Positions 24,668-33,414 are shown, counted from the stretch's first letter. The stretch is 64,000 nt of DNA from Hyphomicrobiales bacterium (GCA_017305835.1 JAFKJY010000047.1:1-64000); one strand, 5' to 3'. The notes: generated by a model from the sequence alone, not told the origin. A program made the numbers and translations.

Positions 24668-26628
24668 CCGCGACCATCGATTTCGACGCGCCTGCCTCTC
24701 CCTCTGCCTCCGTCGCGGCCGACGGCAGCTTGCGCAGGATCGTCAGGGGCGTGCCGTGGCCGCTGCTGGCGGCGGTCGCGCTGTTCTTCGTCGCCGGCGC
24801 GATCGGCCTCGTCTTCCTCGTCGCGCCCGATCTCAAGCCGCTGGTCTTCAAGCAGTCGTTGATGCGGGCTTTTTCGGCACCGCTGTCGCGCGGCGGCTTC
24901 CTCGGGGCCGACCAGCTCGGCCGGCCGCTGGAGTGGCGGCTGCTCGCCGGCCTCGGCATCTCGCTTGGCGCGGCCGCCGCGGTGACGCTGATCGCCTCGG
25001 TCCTCGGCCTGGCGATGGGCCTGCTCGGCGGCTTCTTCGGACTGACGGCGGACCGGCTGGTGACGGTGGTCATCGACCTGACCTGGGCCTATCCGACCAT
25101 CCTGCTGGCGGTGGTGATCGCCGGCATCCTCGGCCCCGGCGTCTGGACGGTGATCTGGGCGCTCGGCCTGACGCTGTGGGCGGCGCTGGCGCGCATCGTG
25201 CGGGCGCAGGTGCTGGTGCTGCGGGAGCAGGATTTCGTGCTCGCCGCGCAGGCGCTCGGCTACAGCCGGTTCTATATCGCCACACGCCATCTCATCCCCA
25301 ACCTGATGCCGATCGTGATCCTGATGGCGACGCTGTTCGTGGCGCTCACCATCATCGCGGAGGCCGGCCTGTCCTTCATCGGCCTGGGCGCGCAGTCGCC
25401 GACGCCGAGCCTCGGCAAGACGCTGGCGGAAGGCTTCTCCTTCGCAAGTTCCTCGATCTGGCCGCTGGTCTTCGGCGCGCTGACCATGATCTCTCTCGTG
25501 ATCGTGCTCAACGCCTTCGGCGACCGCGTGCGCGACATCCTCGACCCGAAGGGCCGCGTGCCGCTGCCGGGCCGCAGGCTGCGCGACGCGGCGCGGCGTG
25601 CGGAGGCGGCATTGCCTGCTCGCGCCGTGGACAGGGACGCCGTGATCGCGGTCGACGACGTGTCCGTCGCCATCCACGGCCGGCGCGGCGCGACGACGGC
25701 GGTCTCGGACCTGTCGCTTACGCTGCGGCCCGGCCAGACGCTCGGCATCGTCGGCGAGAGCGGTTCCGGCAAGTCGCTGTCGGCCCGCGCCATCACCGGC
25801 CTGCTGCCGGAAGGCTTGAGCCTCTCGGGCGGGCGCGTGTTCTGGGACGGCGTCGACATTGCGGGCCTGCCGGCGGAGAAGCTGCGCGACCGCCGCGGCC
25901 GCTTCGTCGCCATGGTGTTCCAGGACGCGCGGGCGAGCCTCGATCCGCTCTACACGATCGGCGAGCAGGTCAGCGAGTCGCTCGCGGCCCACTTTCCAGG
26001 CCCGCGGCGCTCGTTCCGGCCGAAGGTGCTGGAGATGCTGGCGCGCGTCGGCCTGTCCGACCCCGAGATCTTCTACGACCGCTACCCGCACCAGCTCTCC
26101 GGCGGTCAGCTCCAGCGCGCCGCACTCGCCGGCGTGCTTGTGCTCGAGCCGCGGGTGCTGATCGCCGACGAGCCGACGACGGGCCTCGACGCGACGACCC
26201 AGAAGAAGATCGTCGCGTTGGTGAAGGCGCTGCAGCGGGAGATGAACATGAGCGTCATCTGGATCTCGCACGACCTCGACCTGGTCGGCGAGATCGCCGA
26301 CGAGATCGTCGTGGCCTATGCCGGCCAGCCGGTCGAGATCGGGACGGTCGAAGAGGTGCTGAAGCGCCCCGCCCACCCCTACACGCTCGGCCTGCTCGAA
26401 AGCCGGCCGCAGGCGACGATGGCGCCCAAGTCGCCGCTCCGCTCGGTCGGCGGCACGGTTCCGGATCCCGGCGACTGGCCGCCTGCGTGCCGTTTTGCGC
26501 CGCGCTGCCGCCGTGCGCTCGCCATCTGCGGGACGACGCCGCCACCGATGGAACTGTTCGACGAGGGGAGCGGCCGGCGGCTGCGCTGCTACAATCCCGA
26601 GCCGGGCGCGGCGGAGGCGGGGGCATGA
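24664..26628 (+). CDS. Fused permease-ATPase of a peptide-type ABC importer (DppC-DppD)
   Basis: A single 654-residue reading frame joins two proteins that are usually separate. Residues 1 to about 295 are a DppC-type permease (EAA loop ALGYSRFYIATRHLIPN, ending RVRDILDPKGR). A linker of about 25-30 residues follows. From about 322 comes a DppD-type ATPase with Walker A GESGSGKS (about 363), signature LSGGQLQR (about 477), Walker B LIADEPTTGLD (about 498) and the C-terminal CRFAPRCRRALAIC cluster (about 609), which in the OppD/DppD class can carry an iron-sulfur site. No frameshift is needed. It overlaps both neighbours by ATGA. Confidence 0.9.
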   Translation: MTATIDFDAPASPSASVAADGSLRRIVRGVPWPLLAAVALFFVAGAIGLVFLVAPDLKPLVFKQSLMRAFSAPLSRGGFLGADQLGRPLEWRLLAGLGISLGAAAAVTLIASVLGLAMGLLGGFFGLTADRLVTVVIDLTWAYPTILLAVVIAGILGPGVWTVIWALGLTLWAALARIVRAQVLVLREQDFVLAAQALGYSRFYIATRHLIPNLMPIVILMATLFVALTIIAEAGLSFIGLGAQSPTPSLGKTLAEGFSFASSSIWPLVFGALTMISLVIVLNAFGDRVRDILDPKGRVPLPGRRLRDAARRAEAALPARAVDRDAVIAVDDVSVAIHGRRGATTAVSDLSLTLRPGQTLGIVGESGSGKSLSARAITGLLPEGLSLSGGRVFWDGVDIAGLPAEKLRDRRGRFVAMVFQDARASLDPLYTIGEQVSESLAAHFPGPRRSFRPKVLEMLARVGLSDPEIFYDRYPHQLSGGQLQRAALAGVLVLEPRVLIADEPTTGLDATTQKKIVALVKALQREMNMSVIWISHDLDLVGEIADEIVVAYAGQPVEIGTVEEVLKRPAHPYTLGLLESRPQATMAPKSPLRSVGGTVPDPGDWPPACRFAPRCRRALAICGTTPPPMELFDEGSGRRLRCYNPEPGAAEAGA

Positions 26629-27416
26629 GCCGGGGCGACGTGCTTCTGTCGGTCGAGCACCTGTCGAAGACCTATCGCGGCCAGGGCGGCCGTCCCGCGC
26701 ACAAGGCGCTCGACGACGTTTCGCTCGAGCTGCGGGCCAGCGAGACGCTCGGCATCGTCGGCGAGAGCGGGTCGGGCAAGTCGACGCTCGCGCGCGTCCT
26801 CGTCCGCCTGACCGGCGCGGACAGCGGCCGGGCCGACTATTGCGGCGTCGACCTGCTGCGCGCCCGCGGCGCCGACGCGCTGTTCCTGACGCGGCAGATT
26901 CAGATCGTCTTCCAGGATCCCAATTCCTCGATGAATCCGCGGCGGACCATCCGCCAGGCGCTGCTGGAGGCGGCACGGGTCGCCGAGCACCCTCCCGCCG
27001 ACATCCAGGGAAGCCTCGCGCGCATGATGGAGGCGGTCGGCCTGTCGCGCGAGAAGCTCGACGCCTATCCGCACCAGCTCTCCGGCGGCCAGCGCCAGCG
27101 CGTCGCGATCGCCCGCGCGCTCGCCGTCTCGCCGCGTGTGGTGGTGGCCGACGAATGCGTCAGCGCGCTCGACGTCTCGGTGCAGAGCTCGATCCTCAAC
27201 CTGATGCTCGAACGGCAGCGCGAGCTCGGCCTCGCCTATGTGTTCATCAGCCACGACCTCTCGGTCGTGCACCACATGAGCGACCGGATGATCGTCATGC
27301 GGTCCGGCCGCATCGTCGAGGCGGGAAACCCGTCCGAGATCATGCGCAATCCGCAGGATCCCTACACGCGCGAGCTGATCGCCTCGGTACCCGGCAGCGG
27401 CTTTCGGGCGGCGTAG
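26625..27416 (+). CDS. Peptide-type ABC importer ATPase (DppF family)
   Basis: ATPase of 263 residues with Walker A GESGSGKST (about 45-53), Q-loop FQDPNSSMNP, signature LSGGQRQR and Walker B VVADECVSALD. The Walker B glutamate is in ADEC where most relatives have ADEP. It ends soon after the switch region, without the long C-terminal tail of many DppF proteins. It completes the transporter with the DppB-like permease and the fused permease-ATPase and ends the rightward island. Confidence 0.9.
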   Translation: MSRGDVLLSVEHLSKTYRGQGGRPAHKALDDVSLELRASETLGIVGESGSGKSTLARVLVRLTGADSGRADYCGVDLLRARGADALFLTRQIQIVFQDPNSSMNPRRTIRQALLEAARVAEHPPADIQGSLARMMEAVGLSREKLDAYPHQLSGGQRQRVAIARALAVSPRVVVADECVSALDVSVQSSILNLMLERQRELGLAYVFISHDLSVVHHMSDRMIVMRSGRIVEAGNPSEIMRNPQDPYTRELIASVPGSGFRAA

Positions 27417-27432
27417 GCACGCTCGCCGGGCC

Positions 27433-28101
27433 TCAGTCGCGCAGTTCGCCGACGAGCTGGGCGACGAAGTCGCGCATGTACTGGGTGCGCTCCTGCGCGA
27501 GGCGGCGGCCTGCGTCCGTCTGCATCGTGGTCGCCAGGCTCCACAGCTTCACCTCGAAATGATCGAGGGCGAACTTCTTGTCGTCGAGCGGCCGGTGTTC
27601 GGCCAGCGGGTCGCCGCCGTCGAACAGACCGCTGCCGAGCATGCCCGCGATGTAGAAGGCGCGTGCGATGCCGATCGCGCCCAGTGCCTCGATGCGGTCG
27701 GCGTCCTGCAGGATGCGCGCCTCCAGCGTCTGCGGCTTCTTGCCGGCGGAGAAGCTGTGGGTCTCGATCGCATGGCAGGCCGCCTCGATGCGCGCCTCGT
27801 CGATGCCCAGCTCGCGCAGGATCGGCCGCGCGGCATCCGCCGACATGGCCGAGGCCCGCGAGCGGTCGGGATGGTTCTTCGGCAGGTTGACGAGGTCGTG
27901 CAGATAGGCCGCGCAGGCGAGCGTCACCGCATCGGCGCCACCTTCGGCCTGGGCGATGCGCAGCGCCATGCGCAGCACCCGGCGCGAATGGTGCACGTCG
28001 TGGCTGCCGTCGGAGCCGTCGTCATGGGCCGAAAGCACCGCCTCCAGGCGCTCGCACAAGGGTTGCAGCGCCTGGTTGCCGGCGGTCGCGTCAGTCTTCA
28101 T
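27433..28101 (-). CDS. HD-domain metal-dependent phosphohydrolase
   Basis: Protein of 222 residues with the HD signature: DVHHSRRVLRMA (first His), AAYLHDLVN (His-Asp pair), HAIETHSF and ILQDADRIEALGAIGIARAF (last Asp). It resembles the YfdR/YedJ group, whose members act on nucleotides or related phosphates. It is the last gene of the operon with MalF, MalG and MalK, and its ATG overlaps the MalK stop (ATGA). In a cluster with SAH-hydrolase-like and adenosine-deaminase-like genes, a nucleotidase role is plausible but inferred. Confidence 0.85.
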   Translation of the reverse strand: MKTDATAGNQALQPLCERLEAVLSAHDDGSDGSHDVHHSRRVLRMALRIAQAEGGADAVTLACAAYLHDLVNLPKNHPDRSRASAMSADAARPILRELGIDEARIEAACHAIETHSFSAGKKPQTLEARILQDADRIEALGAIGIARAFYIAGMLGSGLFDGGDPLAEHRPLDDKKFALDHFEVKLWSLATTMQTDAGRRLAQERTQYMRDFVAQLVGELRD

Positions 28102-29237
28102 CTGCTGGATACCTGTCGTCTCGGGAGGGCCTCGGCGGCGAAGTCGATCCGGCCGCCGTCCGCGCCGAAGAAGTGGAGATGCCGCGGCGGGACGGAGACC
28201 GTTATAGTGCCGTCGAGCGGTGTGCCAACCGGAACCCGCACGCGCAGCAGCCTTTCCCCAAGCCGCAGCGTCACCAGCACCTCGGTGCCGAGGAGCTCGC
28301 GGCGCTCGATCGGCGCGGAGACGGTGAGCCCGCCCTCGGCCGCCGGCCCGAGCGCGACCTCCTCGGGACGGAAGCCGAGCACGACCTCGCGTCCGGCGGG
28401 ATAGCCGTCGAGCCGCGCTTCCGCCCCGTCGCCGGTGGTCAGGCGCCCGTCGGCGGTCTTGCCCTCGATCAGGTTCATGCGGCCCATGAAGTCGGCGACG
28501 AAGGTGTTGCGCGGCGCAAGGAAGACATCCTCGGGGCTGCCCTGCTGCTCGATGACGCCGCCGCGCATGACGACGAGATGGTCGGCCAGCGTCAGCGCCT
28601 CGGTCTGGTCGTGGGTGACATAGATGGTGGTGGCGCCGATCTGGCGCTGCAGCGCGCCGAGCTCGGCCCGCATCTCGGCCCGCAGCTTGGTGTCGAGGTT
28701 GGACAGCGGCTCGTCCATCATCAGCACGTCCGGCCCGCGCACGATGGCGCGCGCGATGCCGACGCGCTGGCGCTGGCCGCCCGACAGCTCGGAGGGGCGC
28801 CGCCCCAGATAGTCCTCGATGCGCACCAGCCGCGCGGCGGCCGCCACCCGCCGCTCGATGTCGGGCTTGGGCATGCGCGCCATGCGCAACGGGAAGCCGA
28901 TGTTGCCGGCCACCGTCTTGTCCGGATAGAGCGCGTAGTTCTGGAACACCATGGCGACGCCGCGCCGCTCCGCATCCACCTTGGTGACGTCGCGCTCGCC
29001 GAAGCGGATCGTGCCGGCCGAGGTGTCCTCCAGCCCGCAGACGCAGCGCAGCAGGGTGGTCTTGCCACACCCCGACGGACCGACGATGACGGTGATCCTG
29101 CCGGCCGGGCAGGTCAGCGAGAGATCGGTGAAGGTCGGGCGCGCGGCGCCCCTGTAGGTCTTGCCGAGGCCGGCGAGGGTGACTTCGGGGGCGCTGCGGC
29201 GCGCGGGCGGTGCGGTGGTCTTGCCGTCTGGCATCAT
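28098..29237 (-). CDS. Sugar-type ABC importer ATPase (MalK/UgpC family)
   Basis: ATPase of 379 residues: Walker A GPSGCGKTT (about 53-61), Q-loop FQNYALYPDK, signature LSGGQRQR, Walker B VLMMDEPLSNLD and H-loop THDQTEAL, then the MalK-type regulatory domain. The N-terminal extension MMPDGKTTAPPARRSAP is longer than usual, so the true start may be internal. It energises the MalF/G permeases of the same operon and probably serves the binding protein encoded at 35234-36493. Confidence 0.92.
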   Translation of the reverse strand: MMPDGKTTAPPARRSAPEVTLAGLGKTYRGAARPTFTDLSLTCPAGRITVIVGPSGCGKTTLLRCVCGLEDTSAGTIRFGERDVTKVDAERRGVAMVFQNYALYPDKTVAGNIGFPLRMARMPKPDIERRVAAAARLVRIEDYLGRRPSELSGGQRQRVGIARAIVRGPDVLMMDEPLSNLDTKLRAEMRAELGALQRQIGATTIYVTHDQTEALTLADHLVVMRGGVIEQQGSPEDVFLAPRNTFVADFMGRMNLIEGKTADGRLTTGDGAEARLDGYPAGREVVLGFRPEEVALGPAAEGGLTVSAPIERRELLGTEVLVTLRLGERLLRVRVPVGTPLDGTITVSVPPRHLHFFGADGGRIDFAAEALPRRQVSSR

Positions 29238-29268
29238 GCCTGAATGGACCTTTCCCTGGCTCGGCCGG

Positions 29269-30111
29269 TCACTCGACCTGGCCGGCGGACATCGCGATGC
29301 CGTTGATGAACTGCCTCTGCGCCAGCAGGAAGCCGACGAGCAGCGGCAGCACGGAGAGCGTGGCGGCCGCCATCTGCGGGCCGTAGTCGCTGCCGAGCTC
29401 GGCGTCGAGGAAGCGCACGATGCCGAACGGCACGGTGGCGGCCGCGTCCGAACGCAGCACGAAGGACGGCCAGAAATAGTCGTTCCAGTGCGACACGAAG
29501 GAGAAGATGCCGAAGGTGACCAGTGCCGGCCGCGCCATCGGCAGCACCACCGAGAACAGCGTGTGGAAGGCGCCGGCGCCGTCGAGCCGCGCCGCCTCGA
29601 AGACGGAGCCCGGGATGGCGAGGAAGAACTGGCGCAGCAGGAAGACGCCGAAGGCGTTGGCCACGAAGGGCAGGATCAGCGCCGAGCGCGTGTCGATCAG
29701 GCCGAACTGGGCGAGGATCACGTAGACCGGGATCGCGGTGACCTGATAGGGGATCATCAGCGCGCCGAGCACGATCCACAGGCTCAGCTCGCGGCCGGAA
29801 AAGTGCAGCCGCGCCAGCGCATAGGCCGCCGGCACGCAGACGATGACCTGGCCGATGAAGATGGCGACCACGACGAAGATGCCGTTGAAATAATAGCGCA
29901 GGATCGGCACCTCCGCGAAGACGCGGCGGAAATTGTCGAGCGTGACGGTGCCGAGCGTCAGCATGTTGCCGGAGAAGATCTCGGCTTCTGGCGTCAGCGC
30001 GGCGCGGATCATCAGCCAGAACGGCAGCAGCATGAAGATCGCGCCGGCTGCGAGCGCCACATGCACGGCGATCTGGCCGGGCGCGAAGGGCGAGGTGGAA
30101 CGTTTCGTCAC
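29269..30111 (-). CDS. Sugar-type ABC importer permease (MalG family)
   Basis: Inner-membrane permease of 280 residues starting at GTG 30111, which overlaps the MalF stop (GTGA). The first helix is near residues 14-34 (VHVALAAGAIFMLLPFWLMI). The EAA loop is EAARLDGAGAFHTLFSVVLP, and the C-terminus AQRQFINGIAMSAGQVE is characteristic of MalG-type CUT1 permeases. It lies between the malF-like and malK-like genes of the LysR-controlled island. Confidence 0.92.
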   Translation of the reverse strand: MTKRSTSPFAPGQIAVHVALAAGAIFMLLPFWLMIRAALTPEAEIFSGNMLTLGTVTLDNFRRVFAEVPILRYYFNGIFVVVAIFIGQVIVCVPAAYALARLHFSGRELSLWIVLGALMIPYQVTAIPVYVILAQFGLIDTRSALILPFVANAFGVFLLRQFFLAIPGSVFEAARLDGAGAFHTLFSVVLPMARPALVTFGIFSFVSHWNDYFWPSFVLRSDAAATVPFGIVRFLDAELGSDYGPQMAAATLSVLPLLVGFLLAQRQFINGIAMSAGQVE

Positions 30112-31043
30112 CGGCTGCCCGCCCTTTCGAGGCGCCGCGAGGCGCGCTTCTGGATCCATGTGGCGAGCAGCGCGAAGGCGAGCAGCACCACGGTGACGAC
30201 GGCGCCGCCGCCGATGTCGAAATAATAGATGCCGCGCTTCCACAGCAGGTAGGTCAGCGTCTCGGAGCTGGCCGCCGGGCCGCCCTTGGTCATGGTCGCG
30301 ATGGTGTCGAAGATGCGCAGTGCCTGGATCGAGCTGATGACGGCGGCGAAGACGGTTGCCGGGCCGAGCGCGGGCCACGTCACGTGCCAGAAGCGGTGCC
30401 AGGCCGAGGCGCCGTCGATCCGCGCCGCCTCCAGCAGATGCTTCGGTACGCCGGCCAGCCCGGCGAGGTAGACGATAGCCACGAAGCCGATCTGCTGCCA
30501 GTTGCCGACGAGGGCGACGGCGGGCAGCGACAGGTCGCTGGAGTTCAGCCAGTCGGTGAGCCCCATCCACTTGCCGACCGTCTGGTCGACAAGCCCGCGC
30601 CGCGCCAGGAACATCCAGCGCCAGACGATCGACATGGCCACCAGCGTGGCCGCGACCGGCAGGAAATAGGCCGCCCGCCAGAAGCTGCCGCCCGCCCTCA
30701 GGCCGTTGATGCCGAGCGCGACGAGGAGGCCGAGCACCATCGAGGGCGGCACCGTCAGCAGCGCGTATTCGATGGTCACCACGATCGAATTGGCGATCTC
30801 GCCGCGGCCGATCGCCTGCTGGATGTTGCGCAGGCCGGTGAACTTCCATGTGCCGGCCAGGATGTCGACGTTGAAGAACATCAGGGCGACGGTCAGCACG
30901 CCGGGCGCCAGCACGAAGATGCCGATCAGCACGATGAGCGGCGACACGAAGACGTAGGGCTCCAGCCGGCGCGACAGCCAGCGGCGCGGCAATGGCCGCG
31001 ACGGCTCGGCGAGAATGTCGGCGTCGGCGACGGCTGTCGTCAT
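30108..31043 (-). CDS. Sugar-type ABC importer permease (MalF family)
   Basis: Inner-membrane permease of 311 residues. First helix FVSPLIVLIGIFVLAPGVL, CUT1 segment FTGLRNIQQAIGRGEIANSI, EAA loop EAARIDGASAWHRFWHVTWP. The ATG at 31043 has AAGGGGA about 10 bases upstream. It is the first gene of the malF-malG-malK-HD operon. A LysR box is centred about 83 bp upstream of its start, the position expected of an activator's recognition site. Confidence 0.92.
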   Translation of the reverse strand: MTTAVADADILAEPSRPLPRRWLSRRLEPYVFVSPLIVLIGIFVLAPGVLTVALMFFNVDILAGTWKFTGLRNIQQAIGRGEIANSIVVTIEYALLTVPPSMVLGLLVALGINGLRAGGSFWRAAYFLPVAATLVAMSIVWRWMFLARRGLVDQTVGKWMGLTDWLNSSDLSLPAVALVGNWQQIGFVAIVYLAGLAGVPKHLLEAARIDGASAWHRFWHVTWPALGPATVFAAVISSIQALRIFDTIATMTKGGPAASSETLTYLLWKRGIYYFDIGGGAVVTVVLLAFALLATWIQKRASRRLERAGSR

Positions 31044-31118
31044 GGCGCTTGGTTTCCCCTTCGAGCGCGACACTAACAAAGGCCCGCCCGGCCGTGTGAT
31101 AGCATTCGGCACGGCCTG

Positions 31119-31133
31119 ATAGGCAGCCTCTAT
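31119..31133. promoter_or_regulatory. LysR-type box A upstream of the MalF/G/K operon
   Basis: ATAG-N7-CTAT inverted repeat fitting the T-N11-A rule. On the minus strand it reads ATAG..G.TGCCTATC.GGC, and the same word recurs at 37477-37491 upstream of the MBL gene. The box starts 76 bp before the malF-like ATG. A possible second half-site GCTATCA lies nearer the promoter (31098-31104), as expected for an activation site. Confidence 0.65.
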
Positions 31134-32113
31134 TGGGCCGCCTCGCCGGCCGGCGCCGCGCCGCTCGCGAGCCTGCGCGCCACCAGCAGGAAGCGCTCCA
31201 GTTGCGGGTTGAGGCTCTGCCGCTGCCAGTAGAGGCCGAGCCGGATCGGCCGCAGCGGCGGCTCGGTGGGCCGCACCACCATGCCATCCGGGATCTGGAT
31301 CGTGTCGGGCGAGACCAGGCAGGCGGCGCCGCTTGAGTTGGCCAGCCCGATCTGGGCCGAGACGTTGGTCACTTCGGACGGGTGCAGCCGCGGCTCGATG
31401 CCGAGGTCGCGCAGGGCGGCGAGCTGGTAGTCGTAGTGGGCGGGATGGTGTGTCCGGGGCAGCAGGATGATCTCGAACTGCGCCACGTCGCGTGGTGCCA
31501 GCGCGCGCTTGCGCGCCAGCGGCGAGCTCGCCCGGAAGCACAGATTGTAGGGCGCCGACCAGAAGATCAGGTGGTCGAGGGTGCGCGGCAGCTCGACCGG
31601 CGTCGGCAGCGACAGGAAGCCCGCGACCAGCCGCCCCTGCCGCAACTCGTTGCACATCTCGATCGCCGACATCTCGACGACGTGCGGCTGGAGGCTCGGA
31701 TAGGCGCGCTTGACCTCGGCCAGCAGGTGCTCGATCTGCGGATAGCTTTGGTAGCTCGGGATGCCGATGCGCAGCGGCTGGTCGGAATATTCGGGCCTGA
31801 GCTGCTCCAGCGCCGCGCCCATGCTGGCCAGGATGGGCGTGATCCGCTCCAGCAGGCCCCGGCCTTCCGGCGTCAGCGAGAAGCCGCTGGAGCCGCGCTC
31901 GACCAGCGACACCTCCAGCGCCTGCTCCAGCTTGGCGATCTGCTGGCTGAGGGTGGGCTGGCTCACCGACAGGCCAGCCGCGGCGACGCGGAAGTTCTTC
32001 CGCCGCGCCAGCTCGACGAAATAGATGAGCTGCCTCAGGCTCACGCGCCTGAGCAGCCGCGCCGCTTCGCGCGATATGATTGCGTCGTCGTTTCGTACCA
32101 CGCGCCGGCCCAC
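31130..32113 (-). CDS. LysR-family transcriptional regulator
   Basis: Regulator of about 327 residues. The winged HTH is LRQLIYFVELARRKNFRVAA, then LSVSQPTLSQQIAKLEQALE, and the rest is a periplasmic-binding-type effector domain (QPLRIGIPSYQSYPQIEHLL onward). LysR proteins act as tetramers on T-N11-A boxes. Two matching boxes sit at 31119-31133 and 37477-37491. The start is uncertain: GTG 32113 opens the frame but has no clear ribosome site, and the homology begins near VSLRQLIYF. It lies inside the cluster it probably controls, in the same orientation as all nine other genes. Confidence 0.9.
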   Translation of the reverse strand: MGRRVVRNDDAIISREAARLLRRVSLRQLIYFVELARRKNFRVAAAGLSVSQPTLSQQIAKLEQALEVSLVERGSSGFSLTPEGRGLLERITPILASMGAALEQLRPEYSDQPLRIGIPSYQSYPQIEHLLAEVKRAYPSLQPHVVEMSAIEMCNELRQGRLVAGFLSLPTPVELPRTLDHLIFWSAPYNLCFRASSPLARKRALAPRDVAQFEIILLPRTHHPAHYDYQLAALRDLGIEPRLHPSEVTNVSAQIGLANSSGAACLVSPDTIQIPDGMVVRPTEPPLRPIRLGLYWQRQSLNPQLERFLLVARRLASGAAPAGEAAQ

Positions 32114-32139
32114 CTGACGGACGTGCAGGAGTTCGGCGC

Positions 32140-32167
32140 CTTATACACCGTGGTTGTGACAGGCAAA
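32140..32167 (-). promoter_or_regulatory. Possible promoter of the LysR gene
   Basis: Minus-strand -10 TATAAG (32145-32140), with TTTGCC 16 bp or TTGCCT 15 bp upstream. It would start transcription about 20 bases before the GTG at 32113. The -35 is poor, so this is tentative. Confidence 0.35.
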
Positions 32168-32176
32168 ATGCGCCGG

Positions 32177-32197
32177 CCGGCCGCACGCGGCGGCCGG
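32177..32197 (-). terminator. Possible intrinsic terminator after the SAH-hydrolase-like gene
   Basis: Perfect 8-bp GC-rich stem (CCGGCCGC with GCGGCCGG) with a 5-base loop. On the minus strand it is followed, after a short gap, by TTTT (32168-32165). The T-run is short and displaced, so termination would be partial. It separates the upstream operon from the LysR gene. Confidence 0.4.
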
Positions 32198-32217
32198 GCG
32201 GAGCAGACGCGGCGGAA

Positions 32218-33414
32218 TCAGGCCGCCGCGGGCGCCTCGTCGACCCAGGCCCGCACCGCCAGCGCGGCGACCTCGGCCTCGATGTCGGCCCGCACGCTGT
32301 GCACGCCGGCCGGCAGCGCGCGGCCGTGGCGGGCGAGCTGCTCCAGGCTGAGCGATTGCAGCGCAAGGCCGAGATCCATGATCTCGATCGGGTTGCCGTC
32401 GCCGGCCGCGAGGTTGATCAGGTTGCCCTTGGCGACGAGATAGATGCGGCGGCCGTCCTGAAGCCGCAGCGCCTCGACATGCTCCCTGACCTGCACCGTC
32501 TCGACGGCGAGCGCGCGCAGGTGCGGCAGGTCGATCTCGGTGGCAAAGTGGCCGGCATTGGCGATCAGGCAGTTGTCGGGCAGCAGGGCCAGCATGCGGG
32601 CGTCGAGCGCATTCGTCCTGCCGGTCACGGTCACGACGATGTCGGCGATCGGCAGCGCGTGGTCGAAGGGGAGCGTGCGGAAGCCCTCAAGATGCGCCTC
32701 CAACCGCGTCATCGGGTCGGTGTCGACCACCACGACATGCGCCCCCATGCCGCGCAGCCGCTGCGCCACGCCCGAGCCGCAATAGCCGTAGCCTATGAGC
32801 ACCACGGTCTTGCCGTGCAGCATCAGATTGGTCGCGCGCATCAGACCGTCGACCACGGAGCTGCCGACGCCATAGCGGTTTTCGACCACGCGCTTGGCGC
32901 GCGTGTCGTTGATGACCCAGGTGGCGAAGCCGAAGGGCGGCATCTCCTCGCGCAGGCGGTAGCCGCCGGTGGTCGTCTCCTCGGTGGCGCCGCGCAGCGT
33001 GCCCTTCAGCCCGGCGAAGGGCACCTCGACGGCGATCAGACCGTGCAGGTCGGCGCCGTTGTCGGCGATCAGGTCGGGGCGGCCCGACAGAACCGCCCGG
33101 CAATGGTCGAGATGCTCCTCATAGGTCTCGCGGCGCGCGCCGAAGGCGACGACGCCCGGCATCTCGTTGAGGGCGGCCGCCACGTCGTCCTGCGTCGAGC
33201 CGGGGCTGCCGGTGACGCGGATCTTCGCGCCCCCGGCCGTCAGCGTCTCGACCCAGACGCCGGTCTTGGCCTCGACATGCAGGCAGATGCCGATGGTCAG
33301 CCCCTCGAACGGGCGCTCCACGGCGAAGCGGGCGCGGATGCGCTCCATGATGGGCATGTGCGCCCGCGCCCATTCGATGCGTGTCCGGCCGGACCGGATC
33401 GTTTCCTCGCGCAT
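32218..33414 (-). CDS. Divergent S-adenosylhomocysteine hydrolase-like protein
   Basis: Protein of 398 residues of the adenosylhomocysteinase family, which uses bound NAD to split or form thioether nucleosides. Matching regions: CLHVEAKTGVWVETL, GSTQDDVAAAL, GATEETTTGGYRL, INDTRAKRVVENRYG, the Rossmann loop GYGYCGSG and NAGHFATEID. Aligned by eye to human SAHH, redox/catalytic His55, Glu156, Lys186 and His301 are kept. Thr57 becomes Glu, Glu59 becomes Lys, Asp131 Asn, Asp190 Glu and His353 Asn; the C-terminal Lys/Tyr tail is absent. The substrate is therefore probably not SAH. Start ATG 33414 follows AAGGAG. It neighbours an adenosine-deaminase-like gene. Confidence 0.8.
   Translation of the reverse strand: MREETIRSGRTRIEWARAHMPIMERIRARFAVERPFEGLTIGICLHVEAKTGVWVETLTAGGAKIRVTGSPGSTQDDVAAALNEMPGVVAFGARRETYEEHLDHCRAVLSGRPDLIADNGADLHGLIAVEVPFAGLKGTLRGATEETTTGGYRLREEMPPFGFATWVINDTRAKRVVENRYGVGSSVVDGLMRATNLMLHGKTVVLIGYGYCGSGVAQRLRGMGAHVVVVDTDPMTRLEAHLEGFRTLPFDHALPIADIVVTVTGRTNALDARMLALLPDNCLIANAGHFATEIDLPHLRALAVETVQVREHVEALRLQDGRRIYLVAKGNLINLAAGDGNPIEIMDLGLALQSLSLEQLARHGRALPAGVHSVRADIEAEVAALAVRAWVDEAPAAA

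Noticed and set aside
26625-27416. Broken ATPase because Walker B reads ADEC
   Set aside because: The catalytic Glu is intact; only the following Pro is replaced, and all other ATPase motifs are present.
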